DNA of 64,000 nucleotides from Aeromonas rivuli (GCF_000820045.1 NZ_CDBJ01000032.1:1-64000); one strand, 5' to 3'; counted from the first letter of the stretch, positions 17,898-27,564 are shown. Notes: generated by a model from the sequence alone, not told the origin. Made by a program: numbers and translations.

Positions 17898-19361
17898 ATT
17901 TTTTCCCAGATCGCAAACTTTTGCCGCAAGGTGCTCGGCAAGGAAGAAGGCGACGAGTCGATGACGACTCAAGAGCCTGTCCACACTGCCACCCAGCGGA
18001 GTGCCGGACCAAGACGCACGCTGAGCCGTGACCAGCACCCCATCTCGCGCAAAGAGATCAGTGAGAATGCCCTCAAGGTTCTCTATCGCCTGAACAAGGG
18101 CGGCTATGACGCCTACCTGGTCGGCGGGGGTGTCCGGGATATTCTGCTTGGGAGGACGCCAAAGGATTTCGACATCGCCACCAACGCGACCCCGGAACAG
18201 ATCAAGGCGCTGTTTAGCAACTGCCGCCTGATCGGCCGCCGCTTCCGTCTGGCCCACATCGTCTTCGGACGCGACGTGATCGAGGTCGCCACCTTCCGTG
18301 GCCATCACCATCAGGTCAACAACAGTCGCCATGTCTCCGCCCAGAGCGATGAAGGCATGCTGCTGCGCGACAACGTCTACGGCACCATTGAAGAAGATGC
18401 CGAGCGCCGTGACTTTACCGTCAACGCCCTCTATTACAGTGCCAAGGATTTCACCCTGCACGACTTCGAGGGCGGTATCGATGATCTCGCCGAGCGCAAG
18501 CTGGAGCTGATCGGCGACCCCGAGACCCGCTACCGGGAAGATCCGGTGCGCATGCTGCGCGCCGTGCGTTTCGCCGCCAAGCTGGATATGCACATCAGCC
18601 CGCGCAGTGCCGCCCCCATCAAAGAGCTGGCCTCGCTGCTGCAAGATATCCCGGCCGCCCGGCTGTTTGAGGAGACCCTCAAGCTGTTCCTGGCAGGCGA
18701 CGGCCTGGCGACCTACAAGCTGCTCCGTGAATACGGCCTGTTCCAGCAGCTGTTCCCCCAGGTCGCCACCCTGTTCACCCCGCACGGCAACTCGCCGTTC
18801 GAGCAGTTCATCGAGCATGCCCTGACTGACACCGACACCCGGGTGCGCGAAGAGAAGCGGGTCACTCCCGCCTTCCTGTACGCCGCCCTGCTGTGGGGCA
18901 GTGTCGAGGCCCGTGCCCGCGTGCTGGAAAACGAGAGCGGCCTGCCCTGGCATGACGCCTTCATGCTGGCCATCAACGAGGTGCTGGATGCCCAGGTGCG
19001 GATCATCGCCGTGCCCCGTCGCTTCACCACGGATGTGCGCGACATCTGGGCCCTGCAGCAGCGCCTGACCCGCCGTCAGGGCCGCCACCCCGAGCGCGCC
19101 ATGGAGCATCCCAAATTCCGTGCCGCCTTCGACTTCCTGTTGCTGCGCAACCGGGTTGAGCGTGGCCTGGGCGAGCTCGCCGGCTGGTGGGAGCGCTATG
19201 TGGAGTCCAATCCGGATGTGCGCCCGCAGCTGCAACGGGAAGCGACCCGTGGCGGTGACAGGCCGCAAGCGGACAAACCTCAGGGTGAAGGCGAGAAACG
19301 CAGCAGCAACAGCCGTAACCGCCGTCGCCCCCGTCGTCGCAAGCCCAAAGCGGCCGAATGA
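17898..19361 (+). CDS. pcnB: PcnB, poly(A) polymerase I (AUU start proposed)
   Basis: PcnB adds poly(A) tails to RNA 3' ends and so promotes decay of mRNA fragments and antisense RNAs. The nucleotidyltransferase core has LVGGGVRD (74-81) and the catalytic DFD (90-92); the C-terminus is very basic (residues about 455-487). I place the start at ATT (17898): the codons that follow read FSQIANFCRKV, which matches the E. coli protein from its first residue. E. coli pcnB is known to start at AUU. AGAGGT lies 5 bases before the ATT. Automatic calls would use the ATG at 17883, five codons upstream, which has no good Shine-Dalgarno. The stop overlaps folK. Confidence 0.92.
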   Translation: MFSQIANFCRKVLGKEEGDESMTTQEPVHTATQRSAGPRRTLSRDQHPISRKEISENALKVLYRLNKGGYDAYLVGGGVRDILLGRTPKDFDIATNATPEQIKALFSNCRLIGRRFRLAHIVFGRDVIEVATFRGHHHQVNNSRHVSAQSDEGMLLRDNVYGTIEEDAERRDFTVNALYYSAKDFTLHDFEGGIDDLAERKLELIGDPETRYREDPVRMLRAVRFAAKLDMHISPRSAAPIKELASLLQDIPAARLFEETLKLFLAGDGLATYKLLREYGLFQQLFPQVATLFTPHGNSPFEQFIEHALTDTDTRVREEKRVTPAFLYAALLWGSVEARARVLENESGLPWHDAFMLAINEVLDAQVRIIAVPRRFTTDVRDIWALQQRLTRRQGRHPERAMEHPKFRAAFDFLLLRNRVERGLGELAGWWERYVESNPDVRPQLQREATRGGDRPQADKPQGEGEKRSSNSRNRRRPRRRKPKAAE

Positions 19362-19861
19362 TGACCCAGGAGGTCTTCGTTGCCATCGGATCCAATCTGG
19401 CCGACCCGCTAGGCCAGGCTCGCCGCGCCGTGGTGGCGCTGGCGGCCTTGCCTGGATCTGCGCTGCAACAAGCCTCCTCTTTTTACAGCAGCCGCCCCAT
19501 GGGCCCTGCGGATCAGCCTGACTACGTCAATGCCGTGGTCAGACTGACGACCCGGCTCGCGCCCCTGGCCTTGCTGGATCAGTTGCAAAGAATCGAGTTG
19601 GAACAAGGACGTGTGCGCAAAGACGAGAGATGGGGGCCCAGAAGTCTGGATCTGGACCTGCTGCTCTATGGGGCAGAGTGCCTGCAGAGCGAGCGCCTGA
19701 CCGTCCCCCACTACGGCATGAAGGAGCGGGAGTTCGTGCTGCTGCCCCTGTTCGAGATTGCGCCCGCTCTGGTGCTGCCTTGCGGCACCCCGCTCAACGA
19801 TCTGGTTGCCCGCTGCCCCCGCAATGATCTCGCCATCATAGCGTCGGCCGCGAGCCTGTAG
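19358..19861 (+). CDS. folK: FolK, hydroxymethyldihydropterin pyrophosphokinase
   Basis: FolK transfers pyrophosphate from ATP to 6-hydroxymethyl-7,8-dihydropterin in folate synthesis. The 167-residue sequence shows the family landmarks VAIGSNL near the start, [15 protein letters not shown] in the middle with the metal-binding Asp pair, and VPH immediately after. The first ATG of ATGATG overlaps the pcnB stop by four bases, so translation is probably coupled. The same order is found in E. coli. Confidence 0.96.
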   Translation: MMTQEVFVAIGSNLADPLGQARRAVVALAALPGSALQQASSFYSSRPMGPADQPDYVNAVVRLTTRLAPLALLDQLQRIELEQGRVRKDERWGPRSLDLDLLLYGAECLQSERLTVPHYGMKEREFVLLPLFEIAPALVLPCGTPLNDLVARCPRNDLAIIASAASL

Positions 19862-19872
19862 GAGCCATCCAA

Positions 19873-20667
19873 GTGAGCAATATCACCACCGCCAGCCTGC
19901 TGAAGATGAAGCAGGACGGCCAGAAATTTACCGCCATCACCGCCTATGATGCCAGTTTCGCCAAGTTGTTCGACGACGAGGGCGCCCATGTGCTGCTCAT
20001 CGGTGACTCCCTTGGCATGGTACTGCAAGGGGGCACTGACACCCTGGGCGTGACCATGGATGACATGGTCTATCACACCCGCAGTGTCGCCCGCGGCACC
20101 GAGAAGGCGCTGGTGGTGGCCGACATGCCATTCATGAGTTATGCCACCCCGGAACAGACCTATGCCAACGCCGCCCGGCTGATGGCCGCCGGTGCACGCA
20201 TGGTCAAAATGGAAGGGGGCGACTGGTTGTGTGACAGCATCCGCCACCTGACCCGCAATGGCGTGCCTGTGTGCGGACACCTCGGCCTCACCCCCCAGTC
20301 GGTGCATGTGTTTGGTGGCTTCAAGGTGCAGGGGCGCGATGAGTTCCATGCCCAGGAGATCTATCGCCAGGCACTCGAACTGCAAGCGGCGGGCATCCAG
20401 TTGCTGGTACTGGAGTGCGTTCCTGTTGCCCTGGCAGAGCGCATCACCAAGGCGTTGCGCATCCCGGTGATCGGCATAGGGGCTGGCCCCTCGACCGATG
20501 GCCAGATCCTGGTGATGCACGATGCCTTTGGCATCACCTCCGGCTATGTGCCCAAGTTCACCAAGAACTTCCTGGCCGAGACCGGCGATTTGCACGCCGC
20601 CGTGCGCCTCTACATCCAGCAGGTCAGCGACGGCAGCTTCCCCGGTCCCGAGCACTGCTTCAACTGA
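19873..20667 (+). CDS. panB: PanB, ketopantoate hydroxymethyltransferase
   Basis: PanB makes ketopantoate from 2-oxoisovalerate and methylenetetrahydrofolate, the first committed step to pantothenate and coenzyme A. The 264-residue TIM-barrel protein has the conserved [21 protein letters not shown] and GHLGLTPQS blocks with the metal-binding Asp pair and catalytic Glu. The start is GTG with AGGAG 8 bases upstream. It follows folK by 11 bases; linking folate and pantothenate genes is common in gammaproteobacteria. Confidence 0.97.
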   Translation: MSNITTASLLKMKQDGQKFTAITAYDASFAKLFDDEGAHVLLIGDSLGMVLQGGTDTLGVTMDDMVYHTRSVARGTEKALVVADMPFMSYATPEQTYANAARLMAAGARMVKMEGGDWLCDSIRHLTRNGVPVCGHLGLTPQSVHVFGGFKVQGRDEFHAQEIYRQALELQAAGIQLLVLECVPVALAERITKALRIPVIGIGAGPSTDGQILVMHDAFGITSGYVPKFTKNFLAETGDLHAAVRLYIQQVSDGSFPGPEHCFN

Positions 20668-20770
20668 TCCGGGTCGCATGATGACAACGGGGGCCCTGGC
20701 CTCCGTTTCCGCATCCATGCCTAACTGATTTAGCATCTATCTCTTTGATTCATCTGAGGGTAAACCGTCG

Positions 20771-21628
20771 ATGTTGGTTGTTAACAATCCCGCCATTCTC
20801 CGTGACCAGATAAGCCAGTGGCGCCGCGAAGGGTTGGCCATTGCATTCGTCCCCACCATGGGCAACCTGCACCAGGGTCATCTCACCCTGGTCGATAAGG
20901 CCCGCAACCATGGCGAAAAAGTCGTGGTCAGCATCTTCGTCAACCCCATGCAGTTCGACAAGGCCGAGGATCTCGCCAACTATCCCCGCACCCTGGAGCA
21001 GGACTGCGCCGCGCTGGAAACTGCCGGTGTGGACATGGTGTTCACGCCGACGCCGGAGATCATGTACCCCCAGGGGCTCGCCAGCCAGACCTTCGTCGAG
21101 GTGCCCGGCATCTCTTCCCTGCTGGAAGGGGCGCTGCGCCCGGGTCATTTTCGCGGGGTCAGCACTGTGGTGACCAAGCTGTTCAATCTGGTTCAGCCGG
21201 ACGTGGCCTGTTTCGGCCAGAAGGATTACCAGCAACTGGCGCTCATTCGCAAGATGGTGAGCGACATGGCCATGCCCATCGAGATAATCGGGGTACCGAC
21301 GGTACGGGCCGAGGATGGCCTGGCTCTCTCATCGCGCAACGGCTATCTCAATGCCGAGCAGCGCGCTCTGGCCCCCGAGCTTGCATGCACCATGCACTGG
21401 ATAGCCGAGCAGATTGCCCAGGGAAACCGGGATCTGGCCGCCCTCATCGCCACCGCCAGTGCCCGCCTCGACGCAGCCGGTTTTCGTACCGATGCCATCG
21501 ACATCGTCGATGCCGATACCCTCGAGCCTGCGACCGACACCAGCCAGCAGCTGGTGATCCTGATGGCTGCGTATCTGGGCAAGGCTCGCCTCATCGACAA
21601 CTGCGTCGTCCCTCTCACTCACCCCTGA
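20771..21628 (+). CDS. panC: PanC, pantothenate synthetase
   Basis: PanC joins pantoate and beta-alanine using ATP. The 285-residue protein has the HxGH nucleotide motif at His34-His37 (in [12 protein letters not shown]), FVNPMQF and the KMSKS-like LALSSRN. It follows panB after a 103-base gap containing a weak GC hairpin. panD, which supplies beta-alanine, is not in this window. Confidence 0.97.
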   Translation: MLVVNNPAILRDQISQWRREGLAIAFVPTMGNLHQGHLTLVDKARNHGEKVVVSIFVNPMQFDKAEDLANYPRTLEQDCAALETAGVDMVFTPTPEIMYPQGLASQTFVEVPGISSLLEGALRPGHFRGVSTVVTKLFNLVQPDVACFGQKDYQQLALIRKMVSDMAMPIEIIGVPTVRAEDGLALSSRNGYLNAEQRALAPELACTMHWIAEQIAQGNRDLAALIATASARLDAAGFRTDAIDIVDADTLEPATDTSQQLVILMAAYLGKARLIDNCVVPLTHP

Positions 21629-21641
21629 TCAGGAGAACCCC

Positions 21642-21995
21642 ATGTCCAAGAAGGTCTATTGCATCGCCCAGTTCCTGCCCAAGCCCGGCCAGGAGCAGGC
21701 GCTGTTTGCGGTGTTGCAGGGGCTCGAACCCAATACCCTGCGCGAAGATGGCTGCCTGCAATACATTGTCACCCGCCAGCTGGCCAGCCCCTTCGCCGAG
21801 GGGGAGAGCTTTCCCATCGCCTTCAACGAGATCTGGCGCGACAACGCCAGCTTCGAGGCCCACTGCCAGCGCGCCGAGATCAAGGCCTTCTTCGAGCGCT
21901 ACTGCCTCGCCGAGGATGGCCTGGCGGCCAAGTGGAATGTCTGCATCTACAGTGACGAGCCGGCGGACTATGACGCCCCAGCCCTCCGAGGCTGA
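21642..21995 (+). CDS. ABM-domain protein, putative quinol monooxygenase
   Basis: A 117-residue ferredoxin-like alpha/beta protein of the antibiotic-biosynthesis-monooxygenase (ABM) superfamily, which includes YgiN. Visible landmarks are the N-terminal strand with FxPKPG, LREDGCLQY, the FNEIWRDNASFEAH block and a C-terminal strand. AGGAG lies 6 bases before the ATG, and it follows panC by 13 bases, probably as the last gene of that operon. The substrate cannot be inferred. Confidence 0.8.
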   Translation: MSKKVYCIAQFLPKPGQEQALFAVLQGLEPNTLREDGCLQYIVTRQLASPFAEGESFPIAFNEIWRDNASFEAHCQRAEIKAFFERYCLAEDGLAAKWNVCIYSDEPADYDAPALRG

Positions 21996-22009
21996 ACGCT
22001 CGCACATGA

Positions 22010-22034
22010 AAAAGGCGCCCGAGGGCGCCTTTTT
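22010..22034. terminator. Bidirectional terminator between panC operon and yadH
   Basis: AAAGGCGCC (22011-22019) and GGCGCCTTT (22024-22032) with A and T runs outside the stem, so it works in both directions between convergent units. Confidence 0.9.
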
Positions 22035-22052
22035 GTTGCCAGGAACTGCGCC

Positions 22053-22826
22053 TCAGTGGCGCAGACCCGTACCGCGGGAGATGAGCCACCAGGCCAGCCC
22101 GTAGAGGGCGACAATGAAGGCGATAATGATGAGATAGGCGGTGCCGAGCGGCACGTCGGAGATGCCGAGGAAGCCGTAACGGAAGGCGTTCACCATGTAG
22201 ATGATCGGGTTTACCTGGGAGACCCCCTGCCAGAAGGGCGGCAGCAGGCTGATGGAGTAGAAAACGCCCCCCAGATAGGTGAGCGGCGTCAGGATGAAGG
22301 TCGGGATGATGCTGATGTCATCGAACGACTTCGCGAACACGGCGTTGATCAGCCCCCCCAGGGAGAACAGGATCGAGGTCAGCAGCACGGTGAAGCAGAC
22401 GCTGAACAGGTGGTGGACCTGCAGCGGCACGAAGAACAGGGAGACCAGGGTGACGATGAGACCGACACAGAGACCGCGGGCCACACCGCCGCCCACATAG
22501 CCGGCGATGATGATGTAGTTCGGCACCGGCGCCACCAGCAACTCTTCCACGTTGCGCTGGAACTTGGCGCTGTAGAAGGAGGAGGCGACGTTGGAGTAGG
22601 AGTTGGTGATGACCGACATCATGATGAGGCCGGGCACGATGAACTCCATGTAGCTGAAGCCCCCCATGTCGCCGATCCGCGAGCCGATCAGATTGCCAAA
22701 GATGACAAAATAGAGGCTCATGGTGATGGCTGGCGGCACCAGGGTCTGGATCCAGATCCGGGTAAAACGGCTCACTTCCTTGGCCAGGATGCTCTTGAAG
22801 GCGATGTAATAGGTCATGGGATTCAT
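22053..22826 (-). CDS. yadH: YadH, ABC-2 type transporter permease
   Basis: A 257-residue integral membrane protein with six predicted helices and the ABC-2 signature region (PLTYLGGVFYSISLLPPFWQ, then NPIIYMVNAFRYGFLG). It pairs with the ATPase YadG; the substrate of YadGH is unknown. Unlike a simple ATGA-coupled pair, yadG and yadH are separated here by a 35-codon ORF that overlaps both. Confidence 0.93.
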   Translation of the reverse strand: MNPMTYYIAFKSILAKEVSRFTRIWIQTLVPPAITMSLYFVIFGNLIGSRIGDMGGFSYMEFIVPGLIMMSVITNSYSNVASSFYSAKFQRNVEELLVAPVPNYIIIAGYVGGGVARGLCVGLIVTLVSLFFVPLQVHHLFSVCFTVLLTSILFSLGGLINAVFAKSFDDISIIPTFILTPLTYLGGVFYSISLLPPFWQGVSQVNPIIYMVNAFRYGFLGISDVPLGTAYLIIIAFIVALYGLAWWLISRGTGLRH

Positions 22827-22930
22827 GCTCTACGACCCTCTTCTACGATCAAGGCGATATGATTGTTCTTGCAAGTCATGCTCTTATAACCCTCTGCAAC
22901 CAAGGGAATGCAATCGTTCTTGAAACTCAT
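22823..22930 (-). CDS. 35-residue ORF coupled between yadG and yadH
   Basis: This ORF begins at an ATG overlapping the yadG stop (ATGA) and ends with a TGA overlapping the yadH ATG (ATGA). Its product is two tandem 17-18 residue repeats, beginning MSFKND and MTCKNN. The repeats end in AEGYKS and EEGRRA; the latter resembles the YadG C-terminus EEGRKA. At DNA level the units 22823-22875, 22876-22926 and the yadG 3' end starting at 22927 are related. It therefore looks like repeated duplication of the yadG/yadH junction that stayed open. A functional peptide is not proven. Confidence 0.5.
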   Translation of the reverse strand: MSFKNDCIPLVAEGYKSMTCKNNHIALIVEEGRRA

Positions 22931-23844
22931 GCTTTGCGGCCCTCTTCTACCAAATTGACGAACAGCTCTTCCAGCCGGTTTGCCTTGTTGCGCATGCTCA
23001 GCACCTCTACTCCTTGGGCGGAGAGCTGACTGAACAGACTGTTGAGGGACTGGCTCTTCTCCAGCTCCACCTCCAGGGTGTGCTCATCCTGCATGCGGCC
23101 ATTGAACTCGGGTAAGTCCGGTACCTGGCTGCCTGGCACCAGATCCAGCAGGAAGGTCTCCCGTCCCAGCTTGCCGAGCAGGTTTTTCATGCTGGTATTT
23201 TCGATGAGGCGGCCCTTGTCGATGATGCCGATATTGCGGCACAGCATCTCGGCCTCTTCCAGATAGTGAGTCGTGAGAATGATGGTGACGCCCTGCTCGT
23301 TGAGCTGCTTGAGGAACTGCCACATGGAGCGGCGGATCTCGATATCCACCCCGGCGGTCGGCTCATCCAGGATCAGCAGCTTGGGCTCATGCATCAGGGC
23401 GCGGGCTATCATCAACCGGCGCTTCATGCCGCCGGAGAGGGTACGGGCGGCCATGTCACGCTTGTCCCACAAGTCGAGCTGGCGCAGGTATTTCTCGGCG
23501 CGCACCTTGGCTTCGGCCCTGGGCACCCCGTAGAAACCGGCCTGGTGGGTGACAATCTGGCTCACCTTCTCGAACTGGCTGAAGTTGAACTCCTGGGGCA
23601 CCAGGCCGAGCTGAGCCTTGGCCATCTCCAGACTGCTGTCTATGTCGTGGCCAAATACCTTCACCTTGCCGGCGCTCTTGTTGACCAGGGAGCTGATCAC
23701 GCCGATGGTAGTGGACTTGCCCGCCCCGTTCGGGCCGAGCAGTGCGAAGAAGTCCCCCTGTTTGACGGTCAGATCGATGCCTTTAAGGGCTTCGACGCCC
23801 CCCTGATAGGTCTTTTTCAGTCCGCTGATTTCCAGTGCGTTCAT
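22927..23844 (-). CDS. yadG: YadG, ABC transporter ATP-binding protein
   Basis: A 305-residue ATPase of the ABC-2 type. Walker A is GPNGAGKST (37-45), the signature LSGGMKRRL, and Walker B LLILDEPTAGVD, followed by a switch His in LTTHYLEEAE. A C-terminal regulatory region of about 80 residues follows. AGGGG lies before the ATG. It is the upstream gene of the yadGH exporter; the substrate is unknown. Confidence 0.95.
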   Translation of the reverse strand: MNALEISGLKKTYQGGVEALKGIDLTVKQGDFFALLGPNGAGKSTTIGVISSLVNKSAGKVKVFGHDIDSSLEMAKAQLGLVPQEFNFSQFEKVSQIVTHQAGFYGVPRAEAKVRAEKYLRQLDLWDKRDMAARTLSGGMKRRLMIARALMHEPKLLILDEPTAGVDIEIRRSMWQFLKQLNEQGVTIILTTHYLEEAEMLCRNIGIIDKGRLIENTSMKNLLGKLGRETFLLDLVPGSQVPDLPEFNGRMQDEHTLEVELEKSQSLNSLFSQLSAQGVEVLSMRNKANRLEELFVNLVEEGRKA

Positions 23845-23886
23845 GACAACCCCTGATGGCCCATCGCCACCTCGAATCTATGAGAC

Positions 23887-23909
23887 AGAAAAGGCGGCCG
23901 AGGCCGCCT
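23887..23909 (-). terminator. Terminator of hpt
   Basis: GGCGGC (23893-23898) and GCCGCC (23903-23908) with a 4-base loop; the minus strand continues TTTTC. Confidence 0.8.
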
Positions 23910-23933
23910 GCTGGCATGAGCAATGTAGCTACA

Positions 23934-24464
23934 TCACTCCTGCGGTACCACCTTGCCGATGAAAGGCAAGTTACGATACTTCTGGGCGTAATCGATGCCG
24001 CAGCCTACCACGAATTCGTCAGGAATAGAGAAGCCGATCCAGTCTACCGGTACGTGCACCTCACGGCGGGACGGTTTGTCCAGCAGGGTGCAGATGGCCA
24101 GGGACTTGGGCTCGCGCAGGGAGAGAATTTCGCGCACCTTGTTCAGGGTGTAGCCGGTATCGATGATGTCTTCGACGATGACGATGTCCTTGCCCTTGAT
24201 GTCATCATCCAGGTCTTTGAGGATACGCACGTCACGGGTGCTGTGCATGCCGGAGCCGTAGCTGGATGCGGTCATGAAATCCAGGGTGATGGGCAGTTCG
24301 CACTGACGGCAGAGATCCGCCAAGAAGACGCAGGAACCACGCAGCAGGCCAATCATGACCACCTCATCCGAACCTTGATAACGGGCGGTGATCTCTTCAC
24401 CCAGCTTGGCAATCCGGGCGGCCACTTCGGCCTCGGAAATCATCACCTCGACGTTGTGTTTCAT
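23934..24464 (-). CDS. hpt: Hpt, hypoxanthine phosphoribosyltransferase
   Basis: Purine salvage enzyme that makes IMP from hypoxanthine and PRPP. The 176-residue protein has the PRPP-binding loop IVEDIIDTG and the [10 protein letters not shown] flexible-loop segment. It is close to E. coli Hpt along its length. The ATG at 24464 (MKHNVEVM) is chosen by this alignment and GGAG seven bases upstream; the frame is open to 24503. It is divergent from litR, the same pairing as hpt/hapR in Vibrio. Confidence 0.97.
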   Translation of the reverse strand: MKHNVEVMISEAEVAARIAKLGEEITARYQGSDEVVMIGLLRGSCVFLADLCRQCELPITLDFMTASSYGSGMHSTRDVRILKDLDDDIKGKDIVIVEDIIDTGYTLNKVREILSLREPKSLAICTLLDKPSRREVHVPVDWIGFSIPDEFVVGCGIDYAQKYRNLPFIGKVVPQE

Positions 24465-24627
24465 CACATACTCCATAGTGGTCAGCCATGGCTGACCATT
24501 CATTGATTACAAAACCCTTGATTCTACCACCCAGGGCGGGAGGCGTCAGGCATACGTGATGCTTTTATCGGCTTATTTTAATTGTTAGAGTTAGCAGGCC
24601 CTCGGGCATTATCGGTGACCATACTAT

Positions 24628-24650
24628 AAACACCATAATCAATAACTATT
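24628..24650 (-). promoter_or_regulatory. Possible LitR/HapR-type half-site upstream of litR
   Basis: On the minus strand this region contains TTATTGAT, which is identical to the left half of the LuxR/HapR-family consensus (TTATTGATAAATTTATCAATAA). The right half is poor. It lies within 40 bases of the litR start, where HapR/LuxR autorepression sites occur in Vibrio. Confidence 0.35.
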
Positions 24651-24663
24651 AGATGAAAAAATC

Positions 24664-25275
24664 ATGGAACCACGCGCAGAAATCAGACGGAGAACCCGGC
24701 TTTCACCGGAGGCCCGTCGTACTCAACTCATGGAATGTGCCATTGAGGTATTCTCCCGTCGCGGCATTGGCCGTGCGGGTCATGCCGAGATAGCAGAACA
24801 AGCCAAGGTGTCAGTTGCCACCGTTTTCAACTATTTCAACACCCGTGAAGAACTCGTGGATGAGGTGCTCACCGAGATAGAGCAGTTCGTGCACCAGATG
24901 CTGGAACAGGCCTATGCGGGCAATCGCCCGGTGCGTGACTGCATTCACAGTCATGTGCAGCTGTTCGTGGATGCGGCCTATGACAGGCCGGATCACGCCA
25001 ACATCTGGCTGGAGTGGAGCTCCTCGGTACGGGAAGAAGTCTGGCCCCGTTATGCCCTGCTGCTCGACAAGGCACTGGAGCGTATCACCCCTGTGCTGCA
25101 GACCGCCATGGACAAAGGGGAAATCCAGAGCGTGCTGAGCGCCCAGGATCTGGCCCGCTCCCTGACCGGTTTTGGTTACGTCATGATGCAGATGATCAAC
25201 TCGCCCCAACGCCCGGTGCGCGACGAGGTGACTGAGTTTCTGTTCAAGTACGTGACGGCGCCCCTTCAGCCCTGA
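24664..25275 (+). CDS. litR: LitR, LuxR/HapR-type quorum-sensing master regulator
   Basis: A TetR-fold regulator of 203 residues in the LuxR/HapR/SmcR/LitR group, which controls quorum-sensing, biofilm and virulence genes. The N-terminal helix-turn-helix domain (about 12-65) has RTRLSPEARRTQLMECAI, then GHAEIAEQAKVSVATVFNYF, then TREELVDEVL, almost residue for residue as in V. cholerae HapR. The ligand domain carries the WLEWSSSVREEVWP block. Adjacency to hpt is conserved with Vibrio. It stands alone and ends at a bidirectional terminator. I found no clear Qrr-type pairing sequence in the 5' region by eye. Confidence 0.93.
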   Translation: MEPRAEIRRRTRLSPEARRTQLMECAIEVFSRRGIGRAGHAEIAEQAKVSVATVFNYFNTREELVDEVLTEIEQFVHQMLEQAYAGNRPVRDCIHSHVQLFVDAAYDRPDHANIWLEWSSSVREEVWPRYALLLDKALERITPVLQTAMDKGEIQSVLSAQDLARSLTGFGYVMMQMINSPQRPVRDEVTEFLFKYVTAPLQP

Positions 25276-25290
25276 GCACAACTCACTACG

Positions 25291-25318
25291 AAAAAACGGC
25301 GCCCTGGGCGCCGTTTTG
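25291..25318. terminator. Bidirectional terminator between litR and ubiX
   Basis: AAAACGGCGCC (25293-25303) and GGCGCCGTTTT (25307-25317) with loop CTG, flanked by A and T runs, between convergent genes. Confidence 0.9.
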
Positions 25319-25374
25319 TTGTGGTGAACATTCAGATCATCGAGGGGCAAGCCGCAGCGCCTCTCATCGGATAT

Positions 25375-25983
25375 TCACGGATTACCGTAACCCCAGCGGG
25401 CGGTCAGGGTATGTTCAATGGCCAGATGGTCCAAAATGCGCGCCACCATGAAGTCCACCAGATCCTCGATGCTTTTCGGCTCATGATAGAACCCCGGTGC
25501 GGCGGGCATTATGGTCACGCCGAGGCGGGCAAGGCTCAACATGTTCTCCAGATGGATGGCGGAGAAAGGGGTCTCGCGGGGCACCAGTATCAGCTGGCCC
25601 CGCTCCTTGATCACCACGTCCGCCGCCCGCTCCAGCAGGCTGTCGGACGCCCCATGGGCAATGGCCGAGACGGTGCCCATGGAGCAGGGACAGACCACCA
25701 TCTGCTTGGGGGCCGCCGAACCGGATGCCACAGGAGAGAACCACTCATCCTTGCCGCAGGCGACAATCTGCCCCTCTTTGGCACCGAAGTCGCTGCACAG
25801 CTTGAGGGAGAGTGCCTGGGGAGAGGCGGGCCAATCGGTGCCCTGCTCCGTCTTGAGCACCACCCGCGCCGCCGAGGACGCCAGCACAAACACCTGATAG
25901 TCAGCCTGCACCAGACACTCGAGCAGGCGCAAAGCATAAGGGGCACCGGAGGCACCGGTCAGGGCCAGGGTGATGCGCTTCAT
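25375..25983 (-). CDS. ubiX: UbiX, flavin prenyltransferase
   Basis: UbiX prenylates FMN to make the cofactor of the decarboxylase UbiD in ubiquinone synthesis. The 202-residue flavoprotein has the N-terminal [15 protein letters not shown], the [11 protein letters not shown] segment, and [16 protein letters not shown], all family hallmarks. Its start overlaps the mpl stop by four bases (ATGA), so the two are co-translated. Confidence 0.96.
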   Translation of the reverse strand: MKRITLALTGASGAPYALRLLECLVQADYQVFVLASSAARVVLKTEQGTDWPASPQALSLKLCSDFGAKEGQIVACGKDEWFSPVASGSAAPKQMVVCPCSMGTVSAIAHGASDSLLERAADVVIKERGQLILVPRETPFSAIHLENMLSLARLGVTIMPAAPGFYHEPKSIEDLVDFMVARILDHLAIEHTLTARWGYGNP

Positions 25984-27350
25984 GCTTGAGCCTGCCGCGC
26001 ATGGAGACGGGCCAGCAACTTGTCGTGAATGCCGCCGAATCCGCCGTTGCTCATGATGAGGATATGGTCACCGCTCTGGCTCATGTCCAGCAAGGCATCG
26101 AGCAGTGTATCGATCTGGTCAAACACCCGGGCCGGCACCTGCATGTGGGCCGTCACCTCCCCCAGATCCCAGCCGATATTGGCTGGCTGGAAGAAGAGCA
26201 CCTCATCCGCCCCCTCGAAACAGGCCGCCAGCTCCTGCTTGTGGACACCGAGTTTCATGGTATTGGATCGCGGCTCCAGCACCGCCAGGATGCGCGCCTT
26301 GCCTACCTTGGCGCGCAGCCCCCCCAGGGTAGTGGCGATCGCGGTCGGGTGATGGGCGAAGTCATCATAGACGCTGATACCCGCGACCATGCCCTTCAAC
26401 TCCATCCGCCGCTTGGGGGATTTGAACTGGCAGAGGGCGGCAATGCCGTGCTCGACCACGACCCCCGCATGGCGGGCGGCGGCGATGGCCATCAGGCCGT
26501 TGTTGACGTTGTGATCACCGATGCACTCCCAGTGCACTTCGCCCTGCTTGACGCCATCGAGCCAGACCTCGAACACGGAACCATCTGCCGCCAGTTTGAC
26601 CGCTCGCCACTTGGCGTCGTCCTGACCCACCAGCTCCACTTCGCTCCAGCAGCCCATGTCGCGTACCGCCGTCAGGTTGGCATCGGCCTGGGGGAAGAGG
26701 ACGCGGCCGTTACAGGGCACCATGCGCATCAAGTGATGGAACTGGCGCTGGATCGCGGCAAGATCCGCAAAGATGTCGGCGTGGTCAAACTCCAGGTTGT
26801 TCATGATCAGGGTACGCGGCCGGTAGTGAACAAACTTGGAGCGCTTGTCGAAGAAGGCACTGTCGTACTCGTCCGCCTCGATGACGAAGAAGGGAGCCGA
26901 GCCCAGACGAGCCGAGACCGGGAAGTTACCGGGCACACCGCCGATGAGAAAGCCGGGCTCGAGCTTGGCATATTCCAGCACCCAGGCCAGCATGCTGGCG
27001 GTGGTGGTCTTGCCATGGGTACCAGCGACGGCCAGTACCCAGCGGTCCTGCAACACATGCTCCAGCAACCACTGGGGGCCTGAGATATAGGGCAGATTGC
27101 GGTTGAGCACATACTCCACGCAAGGGTTGCCGCGGCTCATGGCGTTGCCTATCACCACCAGATCCGGGGCGGGTTCGAGCTGGGACGGATCATAGCCCTC
27201 GGTCAGCTCTATGCCCTGCTGCTCGAGCTGGGTGCTCATGGGGGGATAGACGTTCGCATCGGAACCCGTGACCCTATAACCCAGCTGCTTGGCCAGTACA
27301 GCCACGCCACCCATGAAGGTGCCGCAGATACCGAGGATGTGAATGTGCAT
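25980..27350 (-). CDS. mpl: Mpl, murein tripeptide ligase
   Basis: Mpl joins recycled L-Ala-gamma-D-Glu-meso-DAP tripeptide to UDP-MurNAc in peptidoglycan recycling. The 456-residue Mur-ligase-family protein has [12 protein letters not shown] at the N-terminus, the ATP loop [26 protein letters not shown] and [10 protein letters not shown]. The ATG at 27350 is chosen to match the E. coli start ([15 protein letters not shown]); the frame is open to 27434. Confidence 0.97.
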   Translation of the reverse strand: MHIHILGICGTFMGGVAVLAKQLGYRVTGSDANVYPPMSTQLEQQGIELTEGYDPSQLEPAPDLVVIGNAMSRGNPCVEYVLNRNLPYISGPQWLLEHVLQDRWVLAVAGTHGKTTTASMLAWVLEYAKLEPGFLIGGVPGNFPVSARLGSAPFFVIEADEYDSAFFDKRSKFVHYRPRTLIMNNLEFDHADIFADLAAIQRQFHHLMRMVPCNGRVLFPQADANLTAVRDMGCWSEVELVGQDDAKWRAVKLAADGSVFEVWLDGVKQGEVHWECIGDHNVNNGLMAIAAARHAGVVVEHGIAALCQFKSPKRRMELKGMVAGISVYDDFAHHPTAIATTLGGLRAKVGKARILAVLEPRSNTMKLGVHKQELAACFEGADEVLFFQPANIGWDLGEVTAHMQVPARVFDQIDTLLDALLDMSQSGDHILIMSNGGFGGIHDKLLARLHARQAQA

Positions 27351-27564
27351 ACCGCTTCCCGTTCCAGTAGAGAGAGCGAGCATTCTAGCAAGATGACGCC
27401 AATTTGGCAGAGGCAGGCGCAGATAGTGCGACAAGCCCGAGCACCCAAGGTGAAAAATGGCGATTCTGGCTGCGAAATGTGCGCTCAGTGGTCCCCTGCC
27501 GGGGATGTATGAGTGGGGAATCGGGTCCCCAACCGGTCAAACTGGCCGCAATGGCGCGCATATA

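Noticed and set aside
22053-24503. Long plus-strand ORFs opposite yadH, yadG and hpt
   Set aside because: They are antisense shadows caused by high GC; they lack ribosome-binding sites and the minus-strand proteins are clearly recognised.
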